Shown here in pieces: positions 1-10,289 of a stretch of 64,000 nucleotides of DNA (positions within the stretch are counted from its first letter, which is position 1; each line of letters opens with the position of its first letter). The notes below the pieces were generated by a model. The model did no database searches and was not told where the DNA came from. It worked only from the letters and a program-made list of their open reading frames with translations. The translations under genes and the position numbers were made by a program. The DNA comes from Drechmeria coniospora (lineage: Eukaryota; Ascomycota; Sordariomycetes; Hypocreales; Ophiocordycipitaceae), in NCBI RefSeq assembly GCF_001625195.1, contig NC_054389.1, positions 7,560,520 to 7,624,519 of the forward strand, read 5' to 3'.

Positions 1-695
1 GCCTTGCAAAGAAAGGGTTCACTGTCAGCTGTCAGGTCGAGACGAAGGAACCTGCTGCCGCCGCCATGACGAGCCGTTCGGATGCTTCCCCATCCGACGG
101 CAGTACATTTACCGGGCTGGAAACTCGTGGGGAGCATGTGCATGCATGGGTGAATGGAAAGCTCAAGTCCGTAAAGGGCTGTCTCGTCATGCCGCAAGGG
201 TGACGTCGGGGCGCAGATCCGCTGCGATGGTGGCCATGTTGAGTAGCCCCGTCCATCTCGGCTGGGCAGAAATTGCCACTGGCATGACCCCTTGCACCCT
301 TTCCCACATGAATCGTTAGGGTCGCGTCTGGAATGTGTCTTGTGGGAGGGAGAAAAGACCGGGTCGGAGGCCTCGGGAGTCCTTCGTTTGTCTCGCTCAA
401 CGCTAATACTTAGTCGCTGACCCGTTAGGGTCAGGGGTCAGGGGTCAGCGACCAACTCGGTGCATGGTACGGAGTTATAAGTGTGGTGAATGCTCTCAGT
501 GTTTGTTTGGAATGTGACTCTATGGCTCAAGGTAGGTAGGTTATGAACAACAACAAGCACTGCCTACCAAGCTTCATGCTTCTCGACAACATGCTCGCAT
601 CTCCTCGGTCGTGCGCACGCATTACCCCTATCCCCTATCGTTGGACGCCTCTCGCCCTCGACGTCGTTGATCCCCTCCAACGTCGTTGCTCCCCC
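1..695. other. Gene-free 3' flank of the protease gene
   Basis: No convincing coding region is visible on either strand. The only local structure is a short GGGTCA-type direct repeat at about 428-447. The stretch lies downstream of the minus-strand protease gene and should hold its 3' untranslated region. Confidence 0.5.
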
Positions 696-1915
696 TCATG
701 CGCGATACGTGACGCTGACGTCGCCGCTGGAGCCTATGGTCGTGCTCGCCACGAGCTTGTTGTTCATCTGCATGTTGACGAGATACGAGGCGCCGCCGGC
801 CGTGACTTGGCTGCCGGCCCTCTTGGCCGTCGTGTTGTAAAAGGTCGCAGTGCCCCAGTCGATGAGCGCGGCCGGCTTGCCGTTCTCCTGCCAGGCCTCG
901 ACGATCCACTCGGCGTCCGTCTGGCAGAGGGGGTACTCCTTGACGTCTCGAAACGTATGCGACACGGATCGTCCGTTGGTCAAGTTTTCCACCGTCGTCG
1001 TGCCCGAGGTCGCCGACGTGACCTGGACGGAGAGCCGTAGCCTGTCGCCGCCCTTCAGGGGCAGCGCCGTCTCGTAGTGCTGCATCGTGCGCTGCCACCA
1101 CTCGGTCCAGACCCAAAAGGTCCCATCGCCGTAGGCTACGAGGCCCGTCTGCAGGACCGCCGTCCGGCATTTGTTACCGTCGATGCCAACCCACATGTTG
1201 AGACTCTGAGACGCCGGTCGGCCGCGGAAGGTCGGCACGACGATTTCGGCCTGGACTTGGGTCCATTTCGTCCCCGCGGGGCTTTCCTGCACCGCGCCGG
1301 ACCAGTTTTTTGAGATGGCGGTGCGCTGTGGCAGGGGCGGTGATGTTGGCGGCGGCGATGAGCTTGGTGGCTGCGATGATTTTGGTGGTGACGGTGGTGG
1401 TGACGGTGGCGATGAAGATTTTGGAGGTGAAGGTGGTGGTGATGGTGGTGATGAAGATTTTGGAGGTGATGGAGGTGATGGAGGTGATGGAGGTGATGGA
1501 GGTGACGGGGGTGAAGGGGGGAAGGGGGGGAAGGGGGTGAAGCAGCTGATGCTGGAGAAGCAGGCGACGGAGGTGACGGAGGTGAAGCCGGTGATGCTGG
1601 GGAAGCAGGTGACGGAGGTGATGGGGGTGAGGGTGACGACGGGGGTGATGGTGCTTGCTTGGGTAGGCTTGGCGGCGTTGGTGGTTTGGGTGGTTTTGGC
1701 CGTACCACTTGAGGCGGCTTGGGAGGAGTGATGGGTTTACGTTTGTACGCCTGGTGAACGTCGTCCTCGTGGAACTGGCTGTCGTGATAATGGTCGTGGA
1801 CGGAAGAAGCAGTAGTCATAGTAGAGGTCGTGCTACCCTGTACCGCCCGTCTCGGGATCGGCTCGCCCAAGACACCACTAATGGCGGCAAGGGCGAGAGC
1901 AAGAGACAAACGCAT
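696..1915 (-). CDS. Secreted glutamic endopeptidase (eqolisin, peptidase family G1) with Pro-rich hinge; apparent frameshift
   Basis: Acid protease of the eqolisin family, secreted and active at low pH. The ATG at 1915 opens a signal peptide (MRLSLALALAAISGVLGEP) and a short propeptide-like segment, followed by an unusually long proline/serine tract. The catalytic domain (about 1310 to 696) reads KNWSGAVQ, then WVGIDG, then AVLQTG with the family's catalytic Gln, then EWW, then AEWIVE with the catalytic Glu, ending in VTYRA. The N-terminal half and the catalytic half are in different frames, offset by exactly one base. The switch falls in C-homopolymers (minus strand) near 1515-1537. One extra C in the shorter run would give a continuous protein of about 406 aa, and no splice pair that I can see reconciles the frames. 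It is either an assembly error or a real disabling indel. The family call is firm; whether the gene is intact is open. Confidence 0.85.
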
Positions 1916-3097
1916 CGTAAGAATTAAAATAGTAAGAATTATAAAAGCAGTGGCAGAAGCGGCAGAATTGGAGCCTCAATCAATCATCTTGTTGGCCAGT
2001 TAATCAGGTGCGCTCTCGTCAGGGGCCGTTGGTGTCACTTACATGTATGGGGTTTGTGGGCAAAAGGTTTGTTTTGCTCTACATGAATGGCACGCAGGGA
2101 GACATGTAGGACTCATATCATGCTTACAAGGGCAGATGGCACAGAACAAAAAGGATGGGCACCAAGAAACCAAGGCACCATGTTCCGACCGTGTGAGATA
2201 TGGTGGGCGTCATCCTCTGCACTATATGCTTCCTCCTGAGCTCCGATTCGGCTCGAGGATTGAAAACAAACAATCCCACAAACGAGATGCCAAATTAGAT
2301 GCCAAACTAATAATAATACCAATATAAAATTAGCACTTCCCCCAATCTTAACTAGCTCACCTGGAGGATGTTCTGAGATCTGAAACATCTCCGCCCCGCC
2401 TGGTCGGTTTGGTTCAGTGCTTGTTATATTATGTTATGTCTGTTTAGGTGTTTTGTTTTCCTCAAATCTCTCGCACCAAGTTCACATGGATATGGAGGAT
2501 TTCGCGGCACGCCTATTATCTCGTTTACACAGACAAGAGTTTGCTATGGAAAGAAGACTACACGGCCATATTGCTGGGACCTAGCATCCTTCGCCTTCGT
2601 TGGACATGTCCTGGTACTCACATTATTTACTTCTCTGCATGACTGACATGCTCGGGAATGCACAATGGGGGCGATGCCGAATGTGCTGCCAAGCGCAATA
2701 CCGATAGTCAGCCACATGAAGCCGCCAGTCGACCCAAGGCTACGATGCGTCCCGAGAACCCGGACGAGGGAGAACGTTGACTGGTGTTGTTCTGTTCGCA
2801 TGTTTCATTGCCATTCGCCTTTTCCTCGCCACCTTTTTACCCAGTTTCTTTCTCAACCCCCCAAGGGTCCCCGAGAGGGGAGGAAAAGGGGAGAGGGGGT
2901 CATGAAGCGAGCACGAAAGGGGGTGTCGCGTGGAGATGTGCTATTAAAAGGCACTGCGTCCAATCCCATCATCACAACACGCGGCTCCGCGTTGATGCTC
3001 TTTTTTTATCCGTAATTCATTCTTCATTTGTTTACTTGCTGCGCCTAGGGGCTGTATTTACCACACGGCTGTCAAACGTCACATTCCACGGATGCCA
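1916..3097. other. Intergenic: protease upstream region and alpha-galactosidase 3' flank
   Basis: About 1.2 kb without a supportable gene. The left end should contain the promoter of the minus-strand protease and the right end the 3' untranslated region of the minus-strand alpha-galactosidase. Open frames here are short and have no family resemblance. Confidence 0.5.
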
Positions 3098-4729
3098 TCA
3101 ATTGCCAACAACCGTGACGCCTATGGGGAGCCCGACGACCTGCTCGTTGCGCTCGATGCCGCACGCGGCAGCCGTCGCGCGACCGTCGGCACCCTCGGTC
3201 AAGCAACGGCCGGATCCTCCGTGGATCAGGTTTCCGGACGTCTCGTACCGCCACGCGTTCGACTGGCAACCGGCACGGTCCGTTGACATCTCTCCCTCGA
3301 CGTCGACGAGGCACTCGTTGCGACGCAGCAGACTGTGGATGTGTCCATCAGAGCGCACGCGCCATGTTTGGCCGTCGGAGCCGTTGCAGGTGGCGAACCG
3401 GACCTGGGTCGACTCGCCGTCCTGGTCGGTGAGACACTTCATGCTGCGGGTGTTGAAGATGAGCCCCGTCGGCGTGACGGCACTGGCCGACTTTTTGAGT
3501 CGGAAGACGGCCGTCCCGTGAGAAGGGACGTTCTCGGCCGTGACGCCTCTGCTTTCGGTCGCGAGCAGATCGACCGACTCGCCCGTCCACAGGTCTTGGA
3601 CGGAGACCAAGACTTGTTCCGCCGCGAGGAGAGCGTCGGGGGACAGGCCGATGCGATCCCAGGAGACGGTGATGCTGCCGCTGGTGGAGCCCTTGTTGAG
3701 CACGGCGATGACGCGATCGCCATTCTCGAGGCTCTTGGAGAGAACATCCCACGCTCCGTCGCGGCTCACGAGCGTCGCCTGCTGAACGAGCCTGTCCTGG
3801 TTGACGGCGAGCAGGTGCTTGTTGGTGAGGTACGCAATCTCCTCGCGCTTCAAGGCCGACATTTCGGTGCTGAGGATCAAGGGCGCCGAAAAGGCGCACC
3901 AGAGCGCGAACTGACTCTTCTTTTCCTCGAGCGAGAAGGAGGGATGATCAACGAGGAGAAAGTCCGGGTCGTTGAAGAACCCCGGGATCTGGTAGCGGGC
4001 CAGACGGACGTGCTGGTTGTAGTTGAACTGCATGCTCGCCCACGCGTTGCCGCTCGGGTAGTTGACAATGTCGGCCGAGTGGCGGGCGAGCTGGCCGAAC
4101 TTTTGCGCCCAGCCCATGGCGAGGTACCAGTTCGTCAGGTTGTTGGTGGCAAGGCCGCGGCCCGAGAAGTAGGCCGGTGCCGAGTTGGAGAAAATCATCG
4201 GCTTCTCGGCCGCCCTGAGCATCTTGTTCCAGCGGCCGTAGATGCTGCGGTAGACGGCCTCGCCCCGGCCCGGCATGTTGCAGCCGTCCATCTTGAGGTA
4301 CTCGAACCCCCAGCGGGTGAAGTCGTCGAGGTCGATCTGCTCGTAGTCGAGGGCGCCGGGATAGCCGCCGCAGGACCGGCGTCCGGCGTCCGTGTAGATG
4401 CCCGGGAGGAAGCCCATGGACTTGAGGTGCTCGGTGAGCCAGTAGAAGCCCTTGGGGAACTTGGCATCATCCCAGACCATGGAGCCGTTGGCGGCGCGGT
4501 CCATGGTCGACCAGGCGTCGTCGAGGTTGATGCGGTTGTAGCCGGCGGCGAGAAGACCCGTCTCGGCCATGGCCTTGGCGGCGTCGACGAAGATTGCCTC
4601 GCTGATGTTGGTCGTGAAGCGAGCCCAGTTGTTGAAGCCCATGGGCGGCAGGGGAAGGAGAGTCTCCGGCGCGACGGCGCTTGAACCGGCGAGCCCTGCG
4701 GCCGCCGCCATGACCAGCTGGTTCACCAT
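3098..4729 (-). CDS. Secreted alpha-galactosidase, GH27, with C-terminal ricin-type lectin (CBM13-like) domain
   Basis: Hydrolyses terminal alpha-1,6-galactosyl residues (melibiose, raffinose oligomers, galactomannan side chains) outside the cell. Single exon, 543 aa from the first in-frame ATG at 4729; the frame is open upstream but only from a GTG. Residues 1-20 form a signal peptide. The GH27 barrel begins at PPMGFNNWARF (about residue 29). The nucleophile Asp is D148 in YLKMDGCN, and the acid/base Asp is D220 in an RxxxD motif (RHSAD). NDPDFLLV near 253 is another family signature. A beta-sandwich domain follows, then from about residue 425 a ricin-B-like region with NTRSMKCLTDQDG, CNGSDGQTWR and SGRCLTEG. 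It is divergent from the beta-galactosidase at 6348, suggesting a galactoside-use neighbourhood. Subfamily specificity is inference. Confidence 0.93.
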   Translation of the reverse strand: MVNQLVMAAAAGLAGSSAVAPETLLPLPPMGFNNWARFTTNISEAIFVDAAKAMAETGLLAAGYNRINLDDAWSTMDRAANGSMVWDDAKFPKGFYWLTEHLKSMGFLPGIYTDAGRRSCGGYPGALDYEQIDLDDFTRWGFEYLKMDGCNMPGRGEAVYRSIYGRWNKMLRAAEKPMIFSNSAPAYFSGRGLATNNLTNWYLAMGWAQKFGQLARHSADIVNYPSGNAWASMQFNYNQHVRLARYQIPGFFNDPDFLLVDHPSFSLEEKKSQFALWCAFSAPLILSTEMSALKREEIAYLTNKHLLAVNQDRLVQQATLVSRDGAWDVLSKSLENGDRVIAVLNKGSTSGSITVSWDRIGLSPDALLAAEQVLVSVQDLWTGESVDLLATESRGVTAENVPSHGTAVFRLKKSASAVTPTGLIFNTRSMKCLTDQDGESTQVRFATCNGSDGQTWRVRSDGHIHSLLRRNECLVDVEGEMSTDRAGCQSNAWRYETSGNLIHGGSGRCLTEGADGRATAAACGIERNEQVVGLPIGVTVVGN

Positions 4730-6347
4730 CGTCAGGTTTGTGTAGGTCAAGGACGCAGATGACCTGTTTGAAAGCTTGCGCTTGTTTTGTCCCTTGCGCA
4801 CGCAGGGAGACCAGCTCGTTGTGCTATCAATGGCCGGATCGCGACTTGCACGAGCCGTCTTGACGTCGTTTTCTATTCGAGGTCAAGAACTGGAAGGCCC
4901 AAAAGCCGACGGGCCTCATTTGCTTATTTATGTATTCATTACAAGACCTCGTTCATCCGTTCTTCTTGCTTCTCGTGCGTGCGGTGGTTGAGTTTCGAAC
5001 AGGAAGAGGCTGCAGAATGGCGTCCTGCTCCCTGTTCCTTGCCCCTGCTGGCGTCGGCTTGTGGCGGAACAGTTTATGCTACACCTACGGAGTACATTTG
5101 ACGACTAGATAAGCGTATGGTATGACTGTAGAGCCAAGCGAGTAGACCCCTGGGAATACTGACGTTGGGGGGTTCCTCCCATGGCTCGATAGAGCAACCG
5201 ACTTGGTGTTGAATCCCGTGAAAGGCCGTACCGTCACCAAGAGCCGATGCAGATACTTTCAGATTCGGCAGCGTTTGCGGGGTCGTTGCAGCTCCGTCGC
5301 TGCAGGCCGTTGCAAGGGGAATGGTCAAGACGCCATCGCGGCTTCACTTCCCCGCCCGTCTGCTTCCCTAGAACCGCTGCTTTCGAGGGGGCGAGTTTGC
5401 CGCTGGATTATCCGAAGAGCCATGCAATATTGTCAATAATAACCGACTGTTGTCACCCAACAACTGCTGCTTTCGAGGGGGGCGAGTTTGCCGCTGCATC
5501 CCCCGGAGAGCCATGCATTATTGTCAATAATAGCCGACTCTTGTCCCCCAACAACTGTTAATCTCTCCTTCCGACGACAACCGGTTGGTAACTCATTGCC
5601 ATCTAGTTTACCGCCTGGGCTGACATCCCTCGGTCTCGACCCTCCCAACCCTGCTGCCCCCCTCATGGCAAATCAGATGCCAGCTGGTTCGCCGGTACGC
5701 TGAAGGCTGCTGTGCTCATGTTCCATATAGCAACGATCGAACAAACGTCCCGTCCGTCTTGAGTCTTTTCTTCTTCTACTGGCGCCCTCGTACTTGGGTA
5801 TGCCAGGAGGGGGGGGACCCCGGCTAGAGCATGAACCCTACAACTAGCTGTATTGTGATTTGTACGCTTTCGTGCAGGAATGTGGAAGCTCATAATACCA
5901 TTCCCACCTCGACATTGTCGAATCTCCTCCTTCAATGGGCTTCCCCACTCCCAGGCCGTGTCCATCCGACTTGCTTCGACTCCACCTCGTTGTGACTTGC
6001 AGACCTGAACTCGACTGGCAACCCAAGTCGGATGCAACAGTGTCAATATCCACCTCATTGCTACCCCGTAATGCCCGCTCTGCCTCCAGTATTGCTTATT
6101 CCTACGGCCGGCGCCGTGATGAGGCACGTCACCACCGAGACATGGCTCTGCAGAGCGGCTTTCAGCGAGCTCGATGGAAACCAGCGGGGGCGGATAGGTA
6201 ATAAATACAAACACACAAGGACCCTCTCGTCGCCTACAAGTCTTTAGCCAGATGAGCAGTGGTCGTGAGCGGACGAAGTCGTACGTACCGCTCGAAACAT
6301 TCTCGACTCGGAGCTGGGAGGCGCGACTCCTTCGCTGCCCGATCACA
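4730..6347. promoter_or_regulatory. Shared divergent upstream region of the two galactosidase genes
   Basis: About 1.6 kb between two divergent galactosidase start codons, so both promoters must lie here. It contains a tandem duplication (annotated separately). An AT-rich stretch at about 6197-6220, roughly 130-150 bases before the beta-galactosidase ATG, could carry its core promoter. No gene is supportable inside. Regulator sites were not assigned. Confidence 0.5.
5375..5559. repeat. Imperfect tandem duplication, about 90 bp x 2
   Basis: CTGCTTTCGAGGGGGCGAG begins one copy near 5377 and recurs at an offset of 90-91 bases. Both copies include GAGCCATGCA, the dyad ATTGTCAAT, and a CGACT...CAACAACTG end. 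The copies differ by scattered substitutions and one G insertion. They sit inside the intergenic region between the two galactosidases. Confidence 0.85.
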
Positions 6348-8285
6348 ATGCTTCTCGGAGGCATTTCTCTCGGCCTGGCTGCCGTGCCGCTGACCCTGGC
6401 TCTCTCGACTTCCGCCGGCCCTGTCAACGGCGACGGCACATCCAACGTCACGCATGGCAACTTCACCTACAACGCCAGGCAGTTTCTCCTCAACGGCGAA
6501 CCCTTCCAAATCATCGGGGGCCAGATGGACCCGCAACGCATACCGAAGCAGTACTGGCGTTCTCGGTTGCGGATGGCCCGGGCCATGGGCCTCAACACCA
6601 TCTTCAGCTACATATTCTGGAACAACCTGGAACCTCGGCGCGGACGGTGGGATTTCGATGATCGCAACGACCTCGTTACCTTCTTCCAAACCGTCCAAGA
6701 AGAGGGACTCTTCGCCGTGCTACGACCAGGCCCTTATATCTGCGGCGAACATGAATGGGGGGGGTTCCCGGCCTGGTTGAGCGAGATTCCCGGCATGGCC
6801 GTTCGCGAGAATAACGGCCCCTTTCTGGCGGCAACCAAAAGCTACCTGGATCGGCTCGGCTCCGAGCTGCGGTCGCAGCAAATCACCAGGGGCGGGCCCA
6901 TTCTCATGACCCAGCTGGAGAATGAATACGGAAGCTTCGGCAAGGACAAGCTCTATCTCGAAGCTCACGCCCAGCTCCTGAGGGCCAACTTCGAGACGCC
7001 CCTCTACACCACCGATGGCGGCGGGAAGAGCTATCTCGAAGGCGGTCAGCTGCACGGCGTGCTCGCCGTGGCCGACGGCGACCCCAAGACGGCCTTTGCC
7101 GCTCGGGACAAGTACGTGACCGACCCGACGAGCCTGGGGCCTCAGCTCAACGGCGAGTACTACGTTCACTGGTTCGACGACTGGCACGTCAACGTCACCC
7201 ACAACAGCCTCGACGGAAACCAGGCCGGCCAAGAGCGCGTCGTCAAGGACCTGGAATGGGTGCTCCGGGGCAACAACTCCTTCAACATCTACATGTTCCA
7301 CGGCGGCACAAACTTTGCCTTCGACAGCGGCAGCGTCTGGGCCGAGGGCCGCACCCGAGCCGTGACGACGAGCTACGACTACGGCGCTCCCCTGGACGAG
7401 ACCGGCAGGCCCACGAAGCTGTACCACAAGCTGCGCGACCTCATCTCCAGGCACGTCCCAGCCGGAAGCATCCCCGACGTCCCATCCATGCCCGGGCTGG
7501 CTCGAGTCGATGAATTCTCCCTGCGTCCCCTCCTCTCGCTTTTCGACGCGCGCTCGTCCACGCCCGACAAGGAGTCGGCCGAGCCCGTGACGATGGAGTC
7601 TCTGGGCCAGTCTTACGGGTATCTGCTCTACGAACATGTCGTCGAGGTAGATGCAAGCGGCGTGTTATCCCCCGGCGACGAGGCGCGTGATCGTGTCATC
7701 GTCTACGTCAACGAAGTCAAGGTCGGCGTCATTGACAGGACATATTTGACGCTCGCCTCGGTCAAGGTCGGGGTGAAAAGGGGTGACATCCTGCGGCTGC
7801 TTGTGGAGAACGTTGGCCGCGTCGACTACTCGCAGAAACTCCGAGACCAGCGAAAGGGAATCGTCGGCAACGTCACCATCGGCCGAGACGTCCTCCGTGG
7901 ATGGTCCATGTACTCGCTACCAATGTCGGAGCTTCCATCGCTCGTCGTCGGTGGCGAGCAGTTCGAGGTCAACGATGGTCCCGTCTTTTACACGGGTTCC
8001 TTTGAGCTCCCCGATGGCGCCGCCGTCGATGAAACCCGAGACACTCTCCTCTCCTTTCCCGCTGGCGTCAAGGGACAGGTCTGGGTGAACGGGATCAACA
8101 TGGGTCGGTACTGGACGATCGGTCCCCAGCAGAGTCTCTACGTACCAGGCTGCTACCTCAAGCCGTCGGGCAGCAGCAACGATGTCGTCGTTTTAGAGCT
8201 CGAGCCGAAGCCGGGCGTACAGCTCACGGGCCGGAGCGTTGCCGTCAGGAAGTGGTTTAACAATCCGGATCCTGATGCCCCGTGA
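6348..8285 (+). CDS. Secreted beta-galactosidase, GH35
   Basis: Releases terminal beta-galactosyl residues from oligosaccharides or glycoproteins outside the cell. Single exon, 645 aa. I chose the ATG at 6348 (context CACAATG) because it places a signal peptide, MLLGGISLGLAAVPLTLAL, at the N-terminus; an in-frame ATG at 6252 would bury it. GH35 signatures are complete: FQIIGGQMDPQRIP, RPGPYICGEHEWGG, the acid/base Glu E193 in QLENEYG, and the nucleophile Glu E270 in NGEYYVHWFDDW. C-terminal jelly-roll segments include GQVWVNGINMGRYW. The length is close to the short animal/bacterial-type GH35 (about 650 aa) rather than the roughly 1,000-aa LacA type common in filamentous fungi. It is divergent from the alpha-galactosidase and convergent with the MFS permease. 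Confidence 0.94.
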   Translation: MLLGGISLGLAAVPLTLALSTSAGPVNGDGTSNVTHGNFTYNARQFLLNGEPFQIIGGQMDPQRIPKQYWRSRLRMARAMGLNTIFSYIFWNNLEPRRGRWDFDDRNDLVTFFQTVQEEGLFAVLRPGPYICGEHEWGGFPAWLSEIPGMAVRENNGPFLAATKSYLDRLGSELRSQQITRGGPILMTQLENEYGSFGKDKLYLEAHAQLLRANFETPLYTTDGGGKSYLEGGQLHGVLAVADGDPKTAFAARDKYVTDPTSLGPQLNGEYYVHWFDDWHVNVTHNSLDGNQAGQERVVKDLEWVLRGNNSFNIYMFHGGTNFAFDSGSVWAEGRTRAVTTSYDYGAPLDETGRPTKLYHKLRDLISRHVPAGSIPDVPSMPGLARVDEFSLRPLLSLFDARSSTPDKESAEPVTMESLGQSYGYLLYEHVVEVDASGVLSPGDEARDRVIVYVNEVKVGVIDRTYLTLASVKVGVKRGDILRLLVENVGRVDYSQKLRDQRKGIVGNVTIGRDVLRGWSMYSLPMSELPSLVVGGEQFEVNDGPVFYTGSFELPDGAAVDETRDTLLSFPAGVKGQVWVNGINMGRYWTIGPQQSLYVPGCYLKPSGSSNDVVVLELEPKPGVQLTGRSVAVRKWFNNPDPDAP

Positions 8286-8437
8286 TGCCATGGTGGAACG
8301 GTTCGGTGCATGATGAAAGAGCAATGCGATGTCTGGCGCTGTTTTGGTGGTAGTTCCAGCAGCACGACCAGGACAATCATCGTGATGCATACATGTATAT
8401 ACGTTATGCATATATATATCCACAATTGTCTGTGAGC

Positions 8438-8625
8438 GAGACGAAACACTCGTTCACAATAGGTATCTGAGACGAAGCACTCTGCCACAATAGGTATCTG
8501 AGACGAAACACTCGGTCACAATAAGTATCTGAGACGAAGCACTCGGTCACAATAGGTATCTGAGACGAAGCACTCGGTCACAATAGATGTCTCAGACGAA
8601 ACACTCGTTCACAATAGGTATCTGA
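8438..8625. repeat. 31-bp minisatellite, about six copies, running into the MFS stop codon
   Basis: The unit is close to GAGACGAAGCACTCGGTCAC followed by AATAGGTATCT, repeated about six times with few substitutions. The array fills most of the 3'-3' gap between the beta-galactosidase and the MFS gene. Its last copy overlaps the end of the permease reading frame. Confidence 0.9.
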
Positions 8626-10289
8626 AACCCTTACTCATCCTCAAGATTTCTTCGCTGCCATCGGCCCCTTTGCCGTCATCTTGCTTCGCCGTCCCCGCTG
8701 CCTCGCGGACCTCCCTCGCTTCCAACTCTCTGTTCAGATTGGCAAGCATGCGACGGAACAGCAAGCACCCGGCCATGGCGACGCCAAACATGGATAGCAC
8801 AATTCCGTAGCTCTTTCTGTAGCCGTCCTCCTTGAGGTTCCAAACGTAGGAACCAGCTACGTTGCCGAGCTGGCTGAACGCGTTGATCATGGCGATGGCG
8901 ACCGCTCGCTTCGCCGGCGGCCGGGGAAAGGACGAGCTGATCCAGGAATAAAAGACGATGAAGCCGGCGTAAGACCCTGCCTGCAGAAACAGGGCAACAT
9001 AGCGGGCCGCAACCTGGAGGGTCGCCATGCTGATGACGAAGCCCACGCTGCCCATGAGGATGGGGCCGACGATGTGCCAGAACTAGAATTGTCCGACCGT
9101 CAGTCTTGGCCCCTTTCAACCAACGCTGCCTCACATTCCAAGGCATGGAGGATGGAGGGGGGGTGGGGGTGGGCATCACCTTTTCTTGGGTGCGATCCGC
9201 GTTCCACGAAACGAGGATGGAAAAGAGGCAGGCAAAGAGCCAGGGCGGCGAGCTCATGAGGAGCGTCGGTACGTAGCCGAAGCCCAGGGTGCCCGTCAGC
9301 GTCGGCTGTCGCCTGTCAGCACGAGTGGAGGATACAAGTAGAGGCAGGGGAGCACGTACGAAAAAGGCGTTAAAGGACAGTCCCACGACGTAGGCGGTAA
9401 AGGTCAACATCAAGACGTAAATCTTGGCATCTCGCACGGCCATCCAGAGGCCGTCAAAGGCGCCTTGGTCGGCGGCGTCGGCGTCCGCCTCGCCGACGTC
9501 CTCGTACATGCGCAGCTGGGCCACCGTCCTCTCCTCGTCGCTGAAACCGCGGGCGTTGTGCGGCAGGTCCGGCAGGATGAAGGCGGCGGCGACGGCGACG
9601 GCCATGGTGACGGCGCCCTCGATCCAGAACAGCCATCGCCAGGCGGCATGGCCCAAGACCCCCTGCATGTTGGACAGGACGCCGGCGCCGACGAGGGCGG
9701 AGAAGGCGTTGGAGATGAGATTTCCGCAGAAGAGCACGGCGTTGCGCTTCGTCAACTCGCGGCGCGTGTACCACTTGGACAGGATGAGGAGCGCGCCCGG
9801 CAGGAAAGCGGCCTCGACGAAGCCCAGGAGGAAGCGGACGGCGACCATGTGGCCAAAGGTACCGACGTTGCCCGAGAGCGTCGAGATGAGCCCCCAGAGG
9901 AGCATGGCGCCGGCGATGTAGAGAGACGGCCGCTGGATGCGGTTGATGAACATGTTGGAAGGCACCTGCATCAGGATGTACCCGACGTAGAGGATGCTCA
10001 GGCAGGTCGCGTACTGGGTATCGTCCAGCCCGAGGTCGTCCTGCAGGCCCTTGAGACGCGCCGCCGCAATGTTGTTGCGGTCGAGGTAGTTGAGGATGTA
10101 GATGAGGACGAAGAGGCTGCACCGCGCGTCGAGCTTCCTCTTGAGCCGTTTCTCGACCAACGCTCTCCGCTCGGGGTCCATGGTCTGCCCATGGCCATCG
10201 TCGACGGCGAGCTCGATATTCTCGACCGCATGCTTCTCCGAGTCGACATCAGAGGCACCATCGGCCGGCGTGATCCGTTCGGTCGGCAT
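8609..10289 (-). CDS. MFS permease, anion:cation symporter (allantoate/nicotinate-permease-like) family
   Basis: Twelve-helix plasma-membrane transporter of the fungal Dal5/Tna1-type family; the substrate is probably a small organic anion or vitamin, not determinable here. Three exons: 10289-9360, 9305-9180 and 9082-8609, giving 509 aa. The introns of 54 and 97 bp have GTACGT and GTGATG donors and CAG and TAG acceptors, and keep the frame. The first in-frame ATG is at 10289; an upstream GTG at 10301 was not used. Helix 1 reads LFVLIYILNYLDRNNIAAAR, a hallmark of the family. Further landmarks are QVPSNMFINRI, RFLLGFVEAAFLPGALLILS and WRWLFWIEGA, and the late helices include GPILMGSVGFVISM and AIAMINAFSQLGNVAGSYVW. 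The last residues and the stop fall inside a minisatellite. Confidence 0.9.

Noticed and set aside
421..450. Possible telomere-type repeats (TTAGGG)
   Set aside because: Only one TTAGGG-like word; the local repeat is GGGGTCA. No array here or elsewhere in the window.
1310..1540. An intron reconciling the two eqolisin frames
   Set aside because: The GT/AG pairs tried in the Pro-rich tract give the wrong phase; a one-base homopolymer difference is simpler.
3335..4684. Plus-strand 449-codon frame
   Set aside because: Antisense shadow of the GH27 gene; the sense strand has complete catalytic motifs.
6252..6347. Upstream in-frame start for the GH35 gene
   Set aside because: It would place 32 charged residues before an otherwise ideal signal peptide.
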